Positions 39,718 through 49,128 are shown, numbered from the stretch's first letter. The stretch: DNA of 64,000 nucleotides from Verrucomicrobiaceae bacterium (GCA_027491155.1 JAIXWR010000035.1:124001-188000), one strand, 5' to 3'. Made by a program: numbers and translations. Notes: generated from the sequence alone by a model not told the origin.

Positions 39718-41806
39718 AGCGCCCTTCATCCTTGAAACGAACGAACGCCGCCGCTCCTTCCGCCATGCGCTTTTCCCACGCATCTTGCGAAGTCACGGAC
39801 GGCAGCCGTCCCCGCTCTTTCTTGAAGCGGAACGCCCGGATGGCAAGGTCCTTCGCCTCATCCGGCGTCAGGTTCGTCCGCTTGGCGGCAATCGCCTCCG
39901 CCACCAGCTTCAAGCGCTCCTCGTTCATCGCTTTGGCAAGAATGGCGTAGGCCTCGCTGAAGGGGTTGATGTGGTCGATCAGATCGATCTCCAACTCCTT
40001 CACATCCATCGCGAACTTCCGCACGCCGTCGATCAGCGCGGTGTTCCTGGCTTCCTCGCCACTGCTTCCACCGCCACCGCCACCGCCACCGGAGTCGTTG
40101 CTTTCTTCATCCAGCGCCTTCTTCGCCTGCTGCACCAGGTTCAGCGCCGCGATGGCATGCTGACGGACGGCTTCGCGGTCTTCGTCGTCCAGATTGGGAA
40201 ACTTTTCCTGGATGATCTTCCCCATCCGCACCTGGGTCAGCTCCTCGGGAACCAGTTCCTCCCCGGCAAACAAGCCCTTTTCCAGCGCGGGCTTGTCCTG
40301 CACGAAGGCCGTGACCAGCTCGTTCAAGTCCTCCTGGCAGATGCGCTCCGCCTCCTTGCTCTTCGGCACGGCGAGGCCCTTGATCTCCAGTTGGATGTTC
40401 CCGGTCACCGGATTGTAGCCGATGTTCGTCTTGGCCGGATCGTAGCCGCCGGGACCGTAGTCGAAGCCGGGCGTCGGCTCGTTGTTCGGGTGCTTCGGCT
40501 TGAACTCGAAGCGCGGGGCCAGCACCTGCTCCATCAGCAGGCTCGCCGCGATGGCCTTCAAGGTGTCGTTCACCGCCTCGGTCACCGCCTGCTCGCTGGC
40601 GTCCGGCTCGGCGATCAGATTGGTGAAGCGGGCCCGCGTCTTGCCCGGCGCGTCGCGGGTCGCCCTGCCGATGATCTGGATGATCTCCGTGAGGCTGGAG
40701 CGGTAGCCTACGGTCAATGCGTGCTCGCACCAGATCCAGTCGAAGCCCTCCTTCGCCATCCCGAGCGCGATGATGATGTCCACGTGGTCTCGGTTGTTCT
40801 TCTGCGCCGGATCCTTCAGCGCGGCCAGCACCTTGGCGTGCCTGTCGGGACCGTCATCCACCAGGTCGGCCACCTTCAGGATCCGCCCGTCGGCGCGCTC
40901 CACCAGGTCGAAGCCGGTCACCGGGTCCTTGCCCTTCCATTCTCCCACCGCCCCGAGGATCTCGCCGACCTCCGTGTCTTTGCCCCGCCGGGTGCTCTCC
41001 CGGGAAGCGACGTGCGGGATGTGCAGGATCGTCTTCAGATCGGAATCCAGCACCTTGACGATGTCGTCGATGTAGCTGCCGCTGTAGAAGAAGTAACCGA
41101 TGTCGAGCTGCTTCAGGTATTCGTAGCCGTTGAGCTGCTCGTAGTAGGTGTAGGTGACGGTATCGAACTTCGATTCGTCATCCGGGTGCAGCACCGCCTC
41201 CGCATCGCCGCGGAAGTAGGAACCGGTCATCGCAACGACGTGGGTCTTGCCCCGCGCCATAAGCTGGCGGACGTGCTCGCCCAAGCGGTTGTCGGGATTC
41301 GCGGAAATGTGGTGGAACTCGTCCACGGCGATCAGCCGGTCGTCGAAGACTTCCGGCCCGAACTTCTCCATCGCGAATCGGAAGGTCGCGTGGGTGCAAA
41401 CCAGCGCCTTGTCGTCGCTGCCGAGGAAGGTCTTCACCGCCTCCACCTTGCTGCCGCTGTCGGACCCCGCCGCGTCGCACAGGTTCCAGCGCGGATCGAC
41501 CTTCCAGTCGGCGAAGAAGCCGTGCTGGCTCAGCGGCTCGTCGTGGAAGCTCGCGCCGATCGATCGCTCCGGCACCACGATCAGCGCCTGCTTCACGCCC
41601 TGGTTCGCCAGCTTGTCCAGCGCGATGAACATCAGCGCCCGGCTCTTGCCGGAGGCCGGCGGCGACTTGATCAGCAGATACTGCTCGCCGCGCTTCTGGT
41701 AGGCGCGCTCTTGCATTGGGCGCATGCCCAGCTCGTTCGGGCGGGTCGAGCGACCGTCCCGGGCGTAGGTGACGGAGACGGAGGGGATGGATTGCGGATC
41801 GCTCAT
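39710..41806 (-). CDS. Superfamily 2 DEAD/DEAH-type helicase (restriction-type translocase)
   Basis: 698 aa. Helicase motifs: LRPMQERAY-type Q region (GMRPMQERAYQ), Walker A SPPASGKSRA, motif Ia VVPERSIG, motif II DEFHH (DExH), motif III AMTGSYFRG, motif V/VI GMAKEGFDWIWCE and IIQIIGRATRD. Residues ~460-570 are unusual, with a Gly-Tyr-rich stretch, followed by a run of eight glycines encoded by a CCACCG microsatellite (near 40070). The C-terminal part has no recognised domain. Probable ATP-driven translocase for the adjacent methyltransferase/nuclease. Overlaps both neighbours. Confidence 0.85.
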   Translation of the reverse strand: MSDPQSIPSVSVTYARDGRSTRPNELGMRPMQERAYQKRGEQYLLIKSPPASGKSRALMFIALDKLANQGVKQALIVVPERSIGASFHDEPLSQHGFFADWKVDPRWNLCDAAGSDSGSKVEAVKTFLGSDDKALVCTHATFRFAMEKFGPEVFDDRLIAVDEFHHISANPDNRLGEHVRQLMARGKTHVVAMTGSYFRGDAEAVLHPDDESKFDTVTYTYYEQLNGYEYLKQLDIGYFFYSGSYIDDIVKVLDSDLKTILHIPHVASRESTRRGKDTEVGEILGAVGEWKGKDPVTGFDLVERADGRILKVADLVDDGPDRHAKVLAALKDPAQKNNRDHVDIIIALGMAKEGFDWIWCEHALTVGYRSSLTEIIQIIGRATRDAPGKTRARFTNLIAEPDASEQAVTEAVNDTLKAIAASLLMEQVLAPRFEFKPKHPNNEPTPGFDYGPGGYDPAKTNIGYNPVTGNIQLEIKGLAVPKSKEAERICQEDLNELVTAFVQDKPALEKGLFAGEELVPEELTQVRMGKIIQEKFPNLDDEDREAVRQHAIAALNLVQQAKKALDEESNDSGGGGGGGGSSGEEARNTALIDGVRKFAMDVKELEIDLIDHINPFSEAYAILAKAMNEERLKLVAEAIAAKRTNLTPDEAKDLAIRAFRFKKERGRLPSVTSQDAWEKRMAEGAAAFVRFKDEGRYE

Positions 41807-42945
41807 GCGGGTTCTTCGGAATCGTTCAGGGTGTCGCCCGCCAGCTCGCGCTCGATCTGCTCGATGCTCGGCAGGCTGCTTTGCAGTTCGGGCGGCAGGG
41901 ATTCGACGAGCTGGTAATCCGCCACCCCCAGCGGCTGCGTCTTGTCGCGCAGCGCGTATTCGGCCACCACCTTGTTTTTGCTTTTGCAGAGCAGCAGTCC
42001 GATGGTCGGGCCGTCCTGCGGGTGCTTCATCTGGGCGTCCACCGCGGTCAGGTAAAAGCCCAGCTTCCCGAGGTGCTCCGGCTTGAATTTACCGGCCTTC
42101 AGCTCGATCACCAGGTAGCGGCGGAGCTTCAGGTGGTAAAAGAGCAGATCGAGGAAGAACTCGTCGCCGCCCACATCCAGCAGGACCTGCCGGCCGACGA
42201 AGGCAAAGCCCGCGCCGAGCTCCAGCAGGAAGTCGGTGACGTGCTTCACCAGCGCGTTTTCGATCTCCCGTTCCTGCGCCTCTTCGCCCAGGCCGAGGAA
42301 GTCGAAGCGATACGGATCCTTGAGCGACTCCCGCGCCAGATCGGACTCCGGCTTGGGCAGGGTGAGGGCGAAATTCGTCACCGCCGTGCCGCTGCGTTCG
42401 ATCAGGCGGGTCTCGATCTGCATGACCAGGATGTTCCGCGACCAGTTGTGCTCGATGGCTTTCGCGGCGTACCAGAGGCGGTCTTCGCGGATCTTGAGCT
42501 TGTCGAGGAGGACGCAATGGTGCCCCCAAGGCAATTTGTCCAACAGCTGCTGGACAATTGGACCCGATCCCGATTTGTCCACCAGCGGGTGGACCATTGC
42601 CGGCCCCTCCAATTGGCCAAGCACCCCTTGGCCAATTTCCTCGGTGGACCATGCTTCGGCAAACGCCCGCATGTACATGAGGTTCGTGCGGGAGAATCCC
42701 TTCATCTGGGGAAAATTCGTCCGCAAATCCTGCGCCAAGCGGTCAATGATCTTCGCTCCCCAGCCCTGTTGTTCCTGCTGATCCAGGATCGCCCTGCCGA
42801 GCGTCCAATAGAGGGAGACCAACTGGAGATTCAGTGCTTGCGCGGCTCGTTGCTGGGCCTCGTGAATCTGCCTTTTGATGTCGCCCAACCATTCCGAGTA
42901 GCCGGCGGGCGGCGGGGTCAAACTTACGGGATTCTCGTCATTCAT
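41803..42945 (-). CDS. DUF1016 / YhcG-like PD-(D/E)XK nuclease family protein
   Basis: 380 aa. The N-terminal winged-helix-like DUF1016 region begins with EWLGDIKRQIHEAQQRAAQ and VSLYWTLGRAI and has FSRTNLMYMRAFAEAW. The C-terminal nuclease-like core contains DEFFLDLLFYHLKLRRYLVI then IELKAGKF, matching a D...E-x-K active site, and YLTAVDAQMKHP. YhcG-type proteins are widespread beside restriction genes, but their role is not settled. The ATG overlaps the methyltransferase stop by 4 bases and the stop overlaps the helicase start by 4 bases, so it is an integral operon member. Confidence 0.88.
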   Translation of the reverse strand: MNDENPVSLTPPPAGYSEWLGDIKRQIHEAQQRAAQALNLQLVSLYWTLGRAILDQQEQQGWGAKIIDRLAQDLRTNFPQMKGFSRTNLMYMRAFAEAWSTEEIGQGVLGQLEGPAMVHPLVDKSGSGPIVQQLLDKLPWGHHCVLLDKLKIREDRLWYAAKAIEHNWSRNILVMQIETRLIERSGTAVTNFALTLPKPESDLARESLKDPYRFDFLGLGEEAQEREIENALVKHVTDFLLELGAGFAFVGRQVLLDVGGDEFFLDLLFYHLKLRRYLVIELKAGKFKPEHLGKLGFYLTAVDAQMKHPQDGPTIGLLLCKSKNKVVAEYALRDKTQPLGVADYQLVESLPPELQSSLPSIEQIERELAGDTLNDSEEPA

Positions 42946-45743
42946 GCCTTCCTCCTCCCTGCCGCCTTCTTAGCCGGGGCCTTGGCGGTCATCTGGGTGT
43001 AGAGCTCGAAGAGCTTCTCCAGCCGCTCGGTGTCGTTCTTGAAGCGCCGGCCGAGGTAGATGCGCTCCAGCGTCTCGTCGTTCTGCTCGTGCGCGGCGCG
43101 CAGGTCGGCGGGCATCGTCTCCGGATCGTAGAGGTCGGCGATGGTCGCCGGGAAATGCGCCTCCCGCGCCAGCAGGATGTCCTCCGCGCAGCGCGTCAGG
43201 TCGGCCTTGTTCTGCGCGGTCAGCGGCGGGACGGGGAAGGTGTTCCAGCAAAGTGTGTTCGTAAACCGATAGTCAGTTCTCATGCGAGCACACACGGCAG
43301 CAACCCACGCAAGCAGCATCTTCGAGACCACCAAACCAAAAACCCAAAGGTCCTTACACGGCATCGCGAACGCAAGGTTGGAGACGACCGTCCCTCTCTC
43401 TAATAGTCCTGCTGGCAAGTAGTGCCGATTCTCAGAACTGGTGATTGGAACGCAAATAACAGGTGTTTCCGGCAAAGGCTTTCTCTCGTCAAATCTATAG
43501 GGCCACGCAGCAGCCTTCACCGTCGCAGCCTTGCTACTGGCTAGACGGAAACGACGAACATCTTCGAACCTTTTTTGGAGGCTAGGCAGAGCCTCTGCCT
43601 CCTTCCGTCGGCTATCATCAACCCACAAACAAAACCGACTAAGACCTCGAATCAATTCCATCGACCCTACGAATGGACGAACGAATGTTCGTATCTGGTC
43701 ATCGTTCAACTGGAGCTCTTCTAACGAATCGGAATCCAACAACAGACCTCCTCCGTCTGTAGGTGAATTCCCTCGATCAAACTGAGGGAGATTCGAGAGA
43801 TGAGTTCGCTGCGATTCTACAAACGTATCTGCTGCTGGGATCAGGTAAGCATTCAGCGAAGGAACGCGCCTCGTTTCAACTTCACCTTGCTCGCCCTCCT
43901 CAAACAACAAAGCACCATTACACTTTGACGAGAAACCGACGATGACGACAGTGACCCCAGCGTTATTGCTGGCCAGATTTCGCCAGTTGAAAGATGCGTG
44001 AGCGAACGAAATTCGCTGCTTTTTATCGAATATCAGAGGCCAAAGAATTGCTGCTTGCTGGCCCTGACAAATTGAATTCGTTGCGACAAACGCCACTCCA
44101 GTTTCAGTAAAAGTTGCATAATCTGCCCCTTTTTTAAACCATCCAGCCACATAATCCAAAGATCTCCAATTTTCGGTGTTGAGCTCAAATATCGCTCGAA
44201 GATCAGCCTTTTGATTCTCCTCCTGACGTTTGCTTCCCAGATAAGGCGGATTCCCGCAAATATAAGTCTCCCCGCCCTCGTTCTCGAAATCGATCTCCGC
44301 CTGATCCAGCGGCGTGTCGAACAAATCGTCCGCGCGATTTTTGACCCCTTTCCCGGTGGGCGGGCAGATGCTCAGCCAGTCGAGGCGGAGGGCATTGCCG
44401 CAGTGGATCCAGTTCGCCGCTTCGAGCGGCAGGAATTCCGCCAGCGCGAGCTGCTGGCCGCGGTAGAGGACGTCGCACTGGTATTCCGCGATGATCAGCG
44501 CGAGGCGGGCGATCTCGCAGGAGAAGTGGCGGATCTCGATGCCGCGGAAGTTGGTGAGCGGGATGATGGATTTGAGATCGGGCTCGCCGCGGCGGCGGTT
44601 GATCTCCGCCTCGATCTCGCGCATCTGCTTATAGGCGATGACCAGGAAATTGCCGGAGCCGCAGGCGGGATCGAAGACCCGGATGCGGGCGATGCGCTGG
44701 CGCAGGTTCAGCAGCTTGCGCGGGTTGTCCCCGGCCTCCTCCAGCTTCGCCCGCAGCTCGTCGAGGAAGAGCGGGTTGAGCACTTTGAGGATGTTCGGCA
44801 CGCTGGTGTAATGCATGCCGAGCGAGCCGCGCTCCTCGTCGTCCGCCACCGCCTGGATCATGGAGCCGAAGATGTCGGGATTGATCTTCGTCCAGTCCAG
44901 CCCGCCGACGTGGAGCAGGTAGCTGCGGGCGATCTTGCTGAAGCGCGGGACGTCCACGCTGTCCGAGAACAGGCCGCCGTTCACGTAGGGGAAGCCGTTC
45001 GCCCAGCTCTTGATCTTCCTGGCTTCCCGGTAGCGGTTGTCGAGCTTCCCCTGGTGGCGGACCGGGACGTTCATGGCGCGGAACAGCTCCGAGATCACCT
45101 CGTGGGTGTTCGAGGAATCCCGCGCGCTCATTTGCGTGACGGTGGTGGTGAACAAGCCGTCGCCCTGGAAGATCCCGGTGTCCTCCGCGAAGAAGCAGAA
45201 GATCAGGCGCGCCATGAAGTGGTTCAGGTCTTCCCGGCGGGCGGCGCTGGACCATTCCGGGTTGTCCTTCAGCAGCTCGATGTAGAGCCGGTTCAGGCGG
45301 CCGGTCGCCTTGATGTCGAAGGCGTTTTCCCGGATCTGGCGAACGGTGGAAATGCCGGCCAGCGGGAGGAAGAAGCCGAAGTGGTCGTCGAAGCGCTGGA
45401 ACTCGCAGGCCAGCGTCTCGCCCTCGCCTTCGAGCGACTCGGCCTGAAGCTCGATGCCATCGGTGGCGAGGATGAACTTCACCTTGTGCCGCAGCGTCGC
45501 CGGGCTCTCCCGCAGCTCTTTGAGCGTGCCCGGCACGTGGCCTTCCGGGCAGGTCTTGAGGTGGATATTGCTCCGCTGGAGTACGCCCCGGACGTCGGAC
45601 TGGTTGGTCGCCCCGCTTTTCAGCCGCTGCACCGTCGCGGCCTTGTTGCCGAAGGCTTCCAGAAAGGCGTAGGGGAAGACCGCGGCGTCGAAGGGCTCCT
45701 TCGCCAGCTTGGAAACGGCTTCTTCGATCTCGACGGCGTTCAT
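42942..45743 (-). CDS. MmeI-like DNA methyltransferase with target-recognition region
   Basis: 933 aa, close to the length of MmeI-type fused R-M enzymes. Methyltransferase motif I is FDPACGSGNFLVIAY (residue ~355) and the catalytic motif IV is CGNPPYLGSKRQ (residue ~495), indicating amino-group (N6-adenine-type) methylation. The C-terminal half contains the MmeI-like blocks FVRPFVGSMELIRGLSRFCL and NTFPVPPLTAQNKADL. The N-terminal ~150 residues align in position with the MmeI nuclease domain, but I see no D...ExK cluster, so cleavage is probably done by partner proteins. The coding DNA for residues ~505-830 is distinctly AT-richer than both ends. First gene of the operon. Confidence 0.85.
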   Translation of the reverse strand: MNAVEIEEAVSKLAKEPFDAAVFPYAFLEAFGNKAATVQRLKSGATNQSDVRGVLQRSNIHLKTCPEGHVPGTLKELRESPATLRHKVKFILATDGIELQAESLEGEGETLACEFQRFDDHFGFFLPLAGISTVRQIRENAFDIKATGRLNRLYIELLKDNPEWSSAARREDLNHFMARLIFCFFAEDTGIFQGDGLFTTTVTQMSARDSSNTHEVISELFRAMNVPVRHQGKLDNRYREARKIKSWANGFPYVNGGLFSDSVDVPRFSKIARSYLLHVGGLDWTKINPDIFGSMIQAVADDEERGSLGMHYTSVPNILKVLNPLFLDELRAKLEEAGDNPRKLLNLRQRIARIRVFDPACGSGNFLVIAYKQMREIEAEINRRRGEPDLKSIIPLTNFRGIEIRHFSCEIARLALIIAEYQCDVLYRGQQLALAEFLPLEAANWIHCGNALRLDWLSICPPTGKGVKNRADDLFDTPLDQAEIDFENEGGETYICGNPPYLGSKRQEENQKADLRAIFELNTENWRSLDYVAGWFKKGADYATFTETGVAFVATNSICQGQQAAILWPLIFDKKQRISFAHASFNWRNLASNNAGVTVVIVGFSSKCNGALLFEEGEQGEVETRRVPSLNAYLIPAADTFVESQRTHLSNLPQFDRGNSPTDGGGLLLDSDSLEELQLNDDQIRTFVRPFVGSMELIRGLSRFCLWVDDSRRKEAEALPSLQKRFEDVRRFRLASSKAATVKAAAWPYRFDERKPLPETPVICVPITSSENRHYLPAGLLERGTVVSNLAFAMPCKDLWVFGLVVSKMLLAWVAAVCARMRTDYRFTNTLCWNTFPVPPLTAQNKADLTRCAEDILLAREAHFPATIADLYDPETMPADLRAAHEQNDETLERIYLGRRFKNDTERLEKLFELYTQMTAKAPAKKAAGRRKA

Positions 45744-45951
45744 GCAGCGAGCTTGGAGGAGAGAGGGTCGGAAGGGAGACGCGGCGCGGCGGGCTGGGAC
45801 GGCGCGGAGGTGGCGCGCGTGGACAGGATGAGGGAGGCGAGACGGGGGAGGAGAGTCATGCGACCATCCTGCAATCCCGCGCCGCCCGGCAGGAAGCCGA
45901 AAGAACGGCTGCAGGCCCCGGGGTGCTCCCTCATCTTGCCGCGCAAAGAAC

Positions 45952-48657
45952 TCAGCCGAGCCCCGCCAGCATCTCACGAAGCTGCACCAGCTTGCCCTGC
46001 CACTCGACAATGCGCGCTTTTTCCTGCTCCACCACCGCGGCCGGGGCGCGGGCGACGAAGCTTTCGTTGCCGAGCTTGGTCTCGCAGCGGACGACCTCCT
46101 GCTCGATGCGGGCGATCTCCCTCGAAAGACGGATCTTCTCCGCTTCGACATCGATCAGGCCTTCCAGCGGCAGGTAAATCTCGCCGACCGGGGTCAGCGA
46201 CACCGGCGTGCCCTTCGGCGCGTCGTAGGCGGCATCGAGCACGATCTCCCCCGCCCCGGAAAGCAGGGCGAGCACTTGCTGCTGCTCCGACAGCCACTCG
46301 ACCGCGCCCTTCACCACCAACTTCACGTCGCGACGGCTGCCGACGTGGTATTCGGCCTTCAGGTTGCGGACGCGTCCGGCGGTTTCGTAGATCGCGGCGG
46401 CTTTGCTTTGCTCGGCGGCGATTTCCTCCGCAGCCAGCCCGGCCAGCACCGGCTCGTCGGGCAGCGGCTCCTGCATCAGGAACTCGCCTTCCTCCAGATA
46501 GCCCATCCGCAGCGACAGCTCTTCGGTCACGTGCGGCATGTAGGGATGGAGCAGTTGCAAGAAGCGGCTCATCACGGTGTCGAAGACCGACAGCGTGACC
46601 GCGCGGGCTTCCGGCGTCGCGCTTTCGCGCAGGTCGCCCTTCACCGCTTCGAGGAACTTGTCGCAGAACTCGCCCCACAGGAAGTCGTAGAGCCGCTGGG
46701 CGATCTCGCCGAAACGGTATTCGCCGTAGATCCGCTCGAGGTCCACCGCGAGCTGGTCGAGCTTGGCCAGGATGTCGACGTGGAAGCAGTTCGCCATGCC
46801 GATCACCTCGTCGTCGCCGACCTCGGCGGTGGGCGCCTCGATCTCGTCCGCCATCTGGCGGAAGCGGCAGGCGTTGTAGAGCTTGTTGGCGAAGTTCCGG
46901 CCTTCCTCGACCGACGACTCGTCGAAGCGCACGTCGCTCCCGACCGGCGCGATCCGCATCAGGCCGAAGCGCAGGCCGTCGGCGCCGTACTTCTCCATCA
47001 GGTCGATCGGGTCGGGCGAATTGCCCAGGGACTTGCTCATCTTGCGGCCCTGCAGGTCGCGGATGATCGAGGTGAAATAGACGTTCTTGAACGGCAGTTC
47101 CCCTTCGAAGCGGAAGCCGGCCATGATCATGCGGGCAACCCAGAAGAAGATGATGTCGGGCCCGGTCACCAGATCGGTGGTCGGGTGGAACTTCTTCAGC
47201 GTGGCGCTCTTCTCACCGACGTTCGTCATGGTGGCGAAGGGCCACAGCCAGGAGCTGAACCAGGTGTCCATCACGTCCTCGTCGCGGACCCAGTTGTCGG
47301 CGTCGGCGGGAGGCTCCACGCCGACGAATAGGTCGCCATGGGACAAATGGGACGTATCAAGCGACTCGGCGTTCTTGAGATCGTCGAGTTTGTCCTTCCG
47401 ATACCACACCGGGATCTGGTGGCCCCACCAGAGCTGGCGGGAAATGCACCAGTCCTGGAGGTTCTCCATCCAGTGGGCGTACGTCTTGGCCCAGCGCTCC
47501 GGGCGGAACTGGATCTCGCCGGTGGCCACCGCGTCGGCGGCCTCTTTCACGCAGGGATACTTGAGGAACCACTGCATCGAGATCCGCGGCTCGATCGGCA
47601 CGTGGGCGCGCTCGGAGAAACCGACGTTGTTCTCGTATTCCTCCACCTTGAGCAACAGCCCTCGCTCTTCCAGCATCGCGGCGGCCTTCTTCCGCGCCAC
47701 GAAGCGGTCCAGCCCGTGCAGCTCCGGCACCTCCGGGCAGTTCACGTGGCCGTCAGGCGTGAGGACGTCGATGATCTCCAGCCCGTGGCGCAGGCCGATC
47801 TCGAAGTCGGACTTGTCGTGCGCCGGGGTGATCTTCAGCGCACCGGTGCCGAACTCGATGTCGACGTGATCGTCCGCGATCACCGGGATCGGCGTGTGCG
47901 GGAAGGGACGATAGACCATGCGGCCGATGTTCTTCGCGTGGCGCGGGTCCTTCGGGTTCACCGCCACCGCCACGTCGCCCATCAGCGTCTCGGGGCGGGT
48001 GGTCGAGATCTCGAGGAATTCACCGGGCGCGTCGGTGAACTCGTACTTCATGAAGTAGAGCTTCGAGCGCTGCGGGGTCATCACCACCTCCTCGTCAGAC
48101 AGCGCGGTGAGCGAAACGGGGCACCAGTTCACGATCCGCTTGCCGCGGTAGATCAGGCCTTCCTTGAACAGCTCGACGAAGACGTGGCTGACCCACTTCG
48201 TGTACTCCGCGTCCATCGTGAAGCGCTCGCGCGACCAATCGCAGGAGCAGCCGAGGCGCTTGAGCTGGTTGATGATGATGTCGCCGTGCTTGTCCTTGAA
48301 GGCCCAGACGCGCTTGAGGAACTCGTCGCGGCCGAGGTCGCGGCGGGTGAGCTTTTCGTTTTCGCGCAGCTCCCGCTCGACCTTCGCCTGGGTGGCGATG
48401 CCGGCGTGGTCGGTGCCGGGCAGCCACAGGACCTCCATGCCTTTCTGGCGGGCGCGGCGGGCCAGGACGTCCTGGATGGTGTTGTTGAGGACGTGTCCGA
48501 GGTGCAGGATGCCGGTGACATTCGGCGGCGGGATGACGATCGAATAGGCGGGCTTTTCCGACGACGGGTCGGCTTCGAAGCATTTCCCCTCGATCCAGGC
48601 GGCGTACCACTTGGCTTCCACCGCTTGGGGTTCGTAGGCTTTGGGCAAATCGGACAT
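45952..48657 (-). CDS. valS: Valyl-tRNA synthetase
   Basis: 901 aa class I synthetase. The ATP site has PPPNVTGILHLGH (HIGH motif as HLGH) and KMSKSLGNSPDP. The editing domain (TTRPETLMGDVAVAVNP), the zinc/tRNA region and a C-terminal coiled coil (residues ~840-900) are all present, as in full-length bacterial ValRS. The gene stands alone. Its 5' side carries a structured leader and an intrinsic terminator hairpin 55 bases upstream of the ATG. The R-M operon begins 208 bases after the stop on the same strand. Confidence 0.97.
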   Translation of the reverse strand: MSDLPKAYEPQAVEAKWYAAWIEGKCFEADPSSEKPAYSIVIPPPNVTGILHLGHVLNNTIQDVLARRARQKGMEVLWLPGTDHAGIATQAKVERELRENEKLTRRDLGRDEFLKRVWAFKDKHGDIIINQLKRLGCSCDWSRERFTMDAEYTKWVSHVFVELFKEGLIYRGKRIVNWCPVSLTALSDEEVVMTPQRSKLYFMKYEFTDAPGEFLEISTTRPETLMGDVAVAVNPKDPRHAKNIGRMVYRPFPHTPIPVIADDHVDIEFGTGALKITPAHDKSDFEIGLRHGLEIIDVLTPDGHVNCPEVPELHGLDRFVARKKAAAMLEERGLLLKVEEYENNVGFSERAHVPIEPRISMQWFLKYPCVKEAADAVATGEIQFRPERWAKTYAHWMENLQDWCISRQLWWGHQIPVWYRKDKLDDLKNAESLDTSHLSHGDLFVGVEPPADADNWVRDEDVMDTWFSSWLWPFATMTNVGEKSATLKKFHPTTDLVTGPDIIFFWVARMIMAGFRFEGELPFKNVYFTSIIRDLQGRKMSKSLGNSPDPIDLMEKYGADGLRFGLMRIAPVGSDVRFDESSVEEGRNFANKLYNACRFRQMADEIEAPTAEVGDDEVIGMANCFHVDILAKLDQLAVDLERIYGEYRFGEIAQRLYDFLWGEFCDKFLEAVKGDLRESATPEARAVTLSVFDTVMSRFLQLLHPYMPHVTEELSLRMGYLEEGEFLMQEPLPDEPVLAGLAAEEIAAEQSKAAAIYETAGRVRNLKAEYHVGSRRDVKLVVKGAVEWLSEQQQVLALLSGAGEIVLDAAYDAPKGTPVSLTPVGEIYLPLEGLIDVEAEKIRLSREIARIEQEVVRCETKLGNESFVARAPAAVVEQEKARIVEWQGKLVQLREMLAGLG

Positions 48658-48711
48658 GGCCGCGGAGGGATGCCAGAGGCCCCCGGCTTTGTAAAGGAGG
48701 GCGGCAGGGGC

Positions 48712-48779
48712 AAAAAAAAGAGGCCCGCCCGGTGCTCCTTAGGAAAAACCCAAAAACCTAAGGGACGACCGGCCGGGCC
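48712..48779 (-). terminator. Strong intrinsic terminator 55 bases upstream of valS
   Basis: Reverse strand: GGCCCGGCCGGT and ACCGGGCGGGCC form the outer stem (48770-48779 region with 48722-48733). An inner stem, CCTTAGG/CCTAAGG, has an AT-rich loop, and eight T residues (48712-48719) follow directly. Its orientation would stop transcription before valS, so it either ends a small RNA or acts as an attenuator. Confidence 0.8.
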
Positions 48780-48780
48780 A

Positions 48781-48844
48781 CCTGCCGGGAGCAGAACTCC
48801 CTGACAAGATCTTTTCATAAGGTGCCACTCTCGCAGCGGCCTTA
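48781..48844 (-). ncRNA. Candidate structured RNA (leader or small RNA) upstream of valS
   Basis: On the reverse strand two hairpins precede the terminator. Hairpin 1 pairs TAAGG-CCGCT with AGTGG-CA-CCTTA around GCGAG (48818-48844). Hairpin 2 pairs CTTGTC-A-GGGAG with CTCCC-GGCAGG around TTCTG, with one bulged A (48781-48808). With the terminator this makes three consecutive stems in ~130 bases. No known family could be assigned: T-box, 6S, SRP and SAM-type signatures were not found. A TTATAT box lies just upstream at ~48850. Confidence 0.45.
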
Positions 48845-49128
48845 CATGGGATATAACGCCGCCCGGGGAATTTTCTTTTCTCGAAATCTCAATTTTTTTC
48901 ACACCCGTCATACCGCACCCGGAACCCTGCTTGCAGGATTCTGAAAACCAATCGGTCGCGCGATCCAAAGCGTTTCGAGCAAGCGACAAAAGGAACACCG
49001 GATGCCCTCCCCTGATTACCGAGATCCGCTCTTCGGTGACGATTCCGCCCCAGAACGCCCCCCCAACTCTTCTTTCAACTCGACCTGACAGACCGGACTC
49101 CCGGACGGCACCGGTGGTGCATCTCCCG
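48845..49128. other. Intergenic region between valS leader and sulfatase operon
   Basis: AT-richer DNA near 48860-48905, then ordinary GC content. No gene, repeat or convincing full promoter could be identified beyond the TTATAT box noted with the leader. Confidence 0.4.

Noticed and set aside
42942-46151. Extended start of the methyltransferase at 46151
   Set aside because: The extra residues overlap the valS 3' end and look like translated antisense DNA; MNAVEIEEAVSKL at 45743 is a normal start.
48712-48850. T-box leader for valS
   Set aside because: The GAGTGGCACC resemblance is partial, lies too far from the terminator, and no specifier loop or antiterminator pairing could be built. Left as an unassigned structured RNA.
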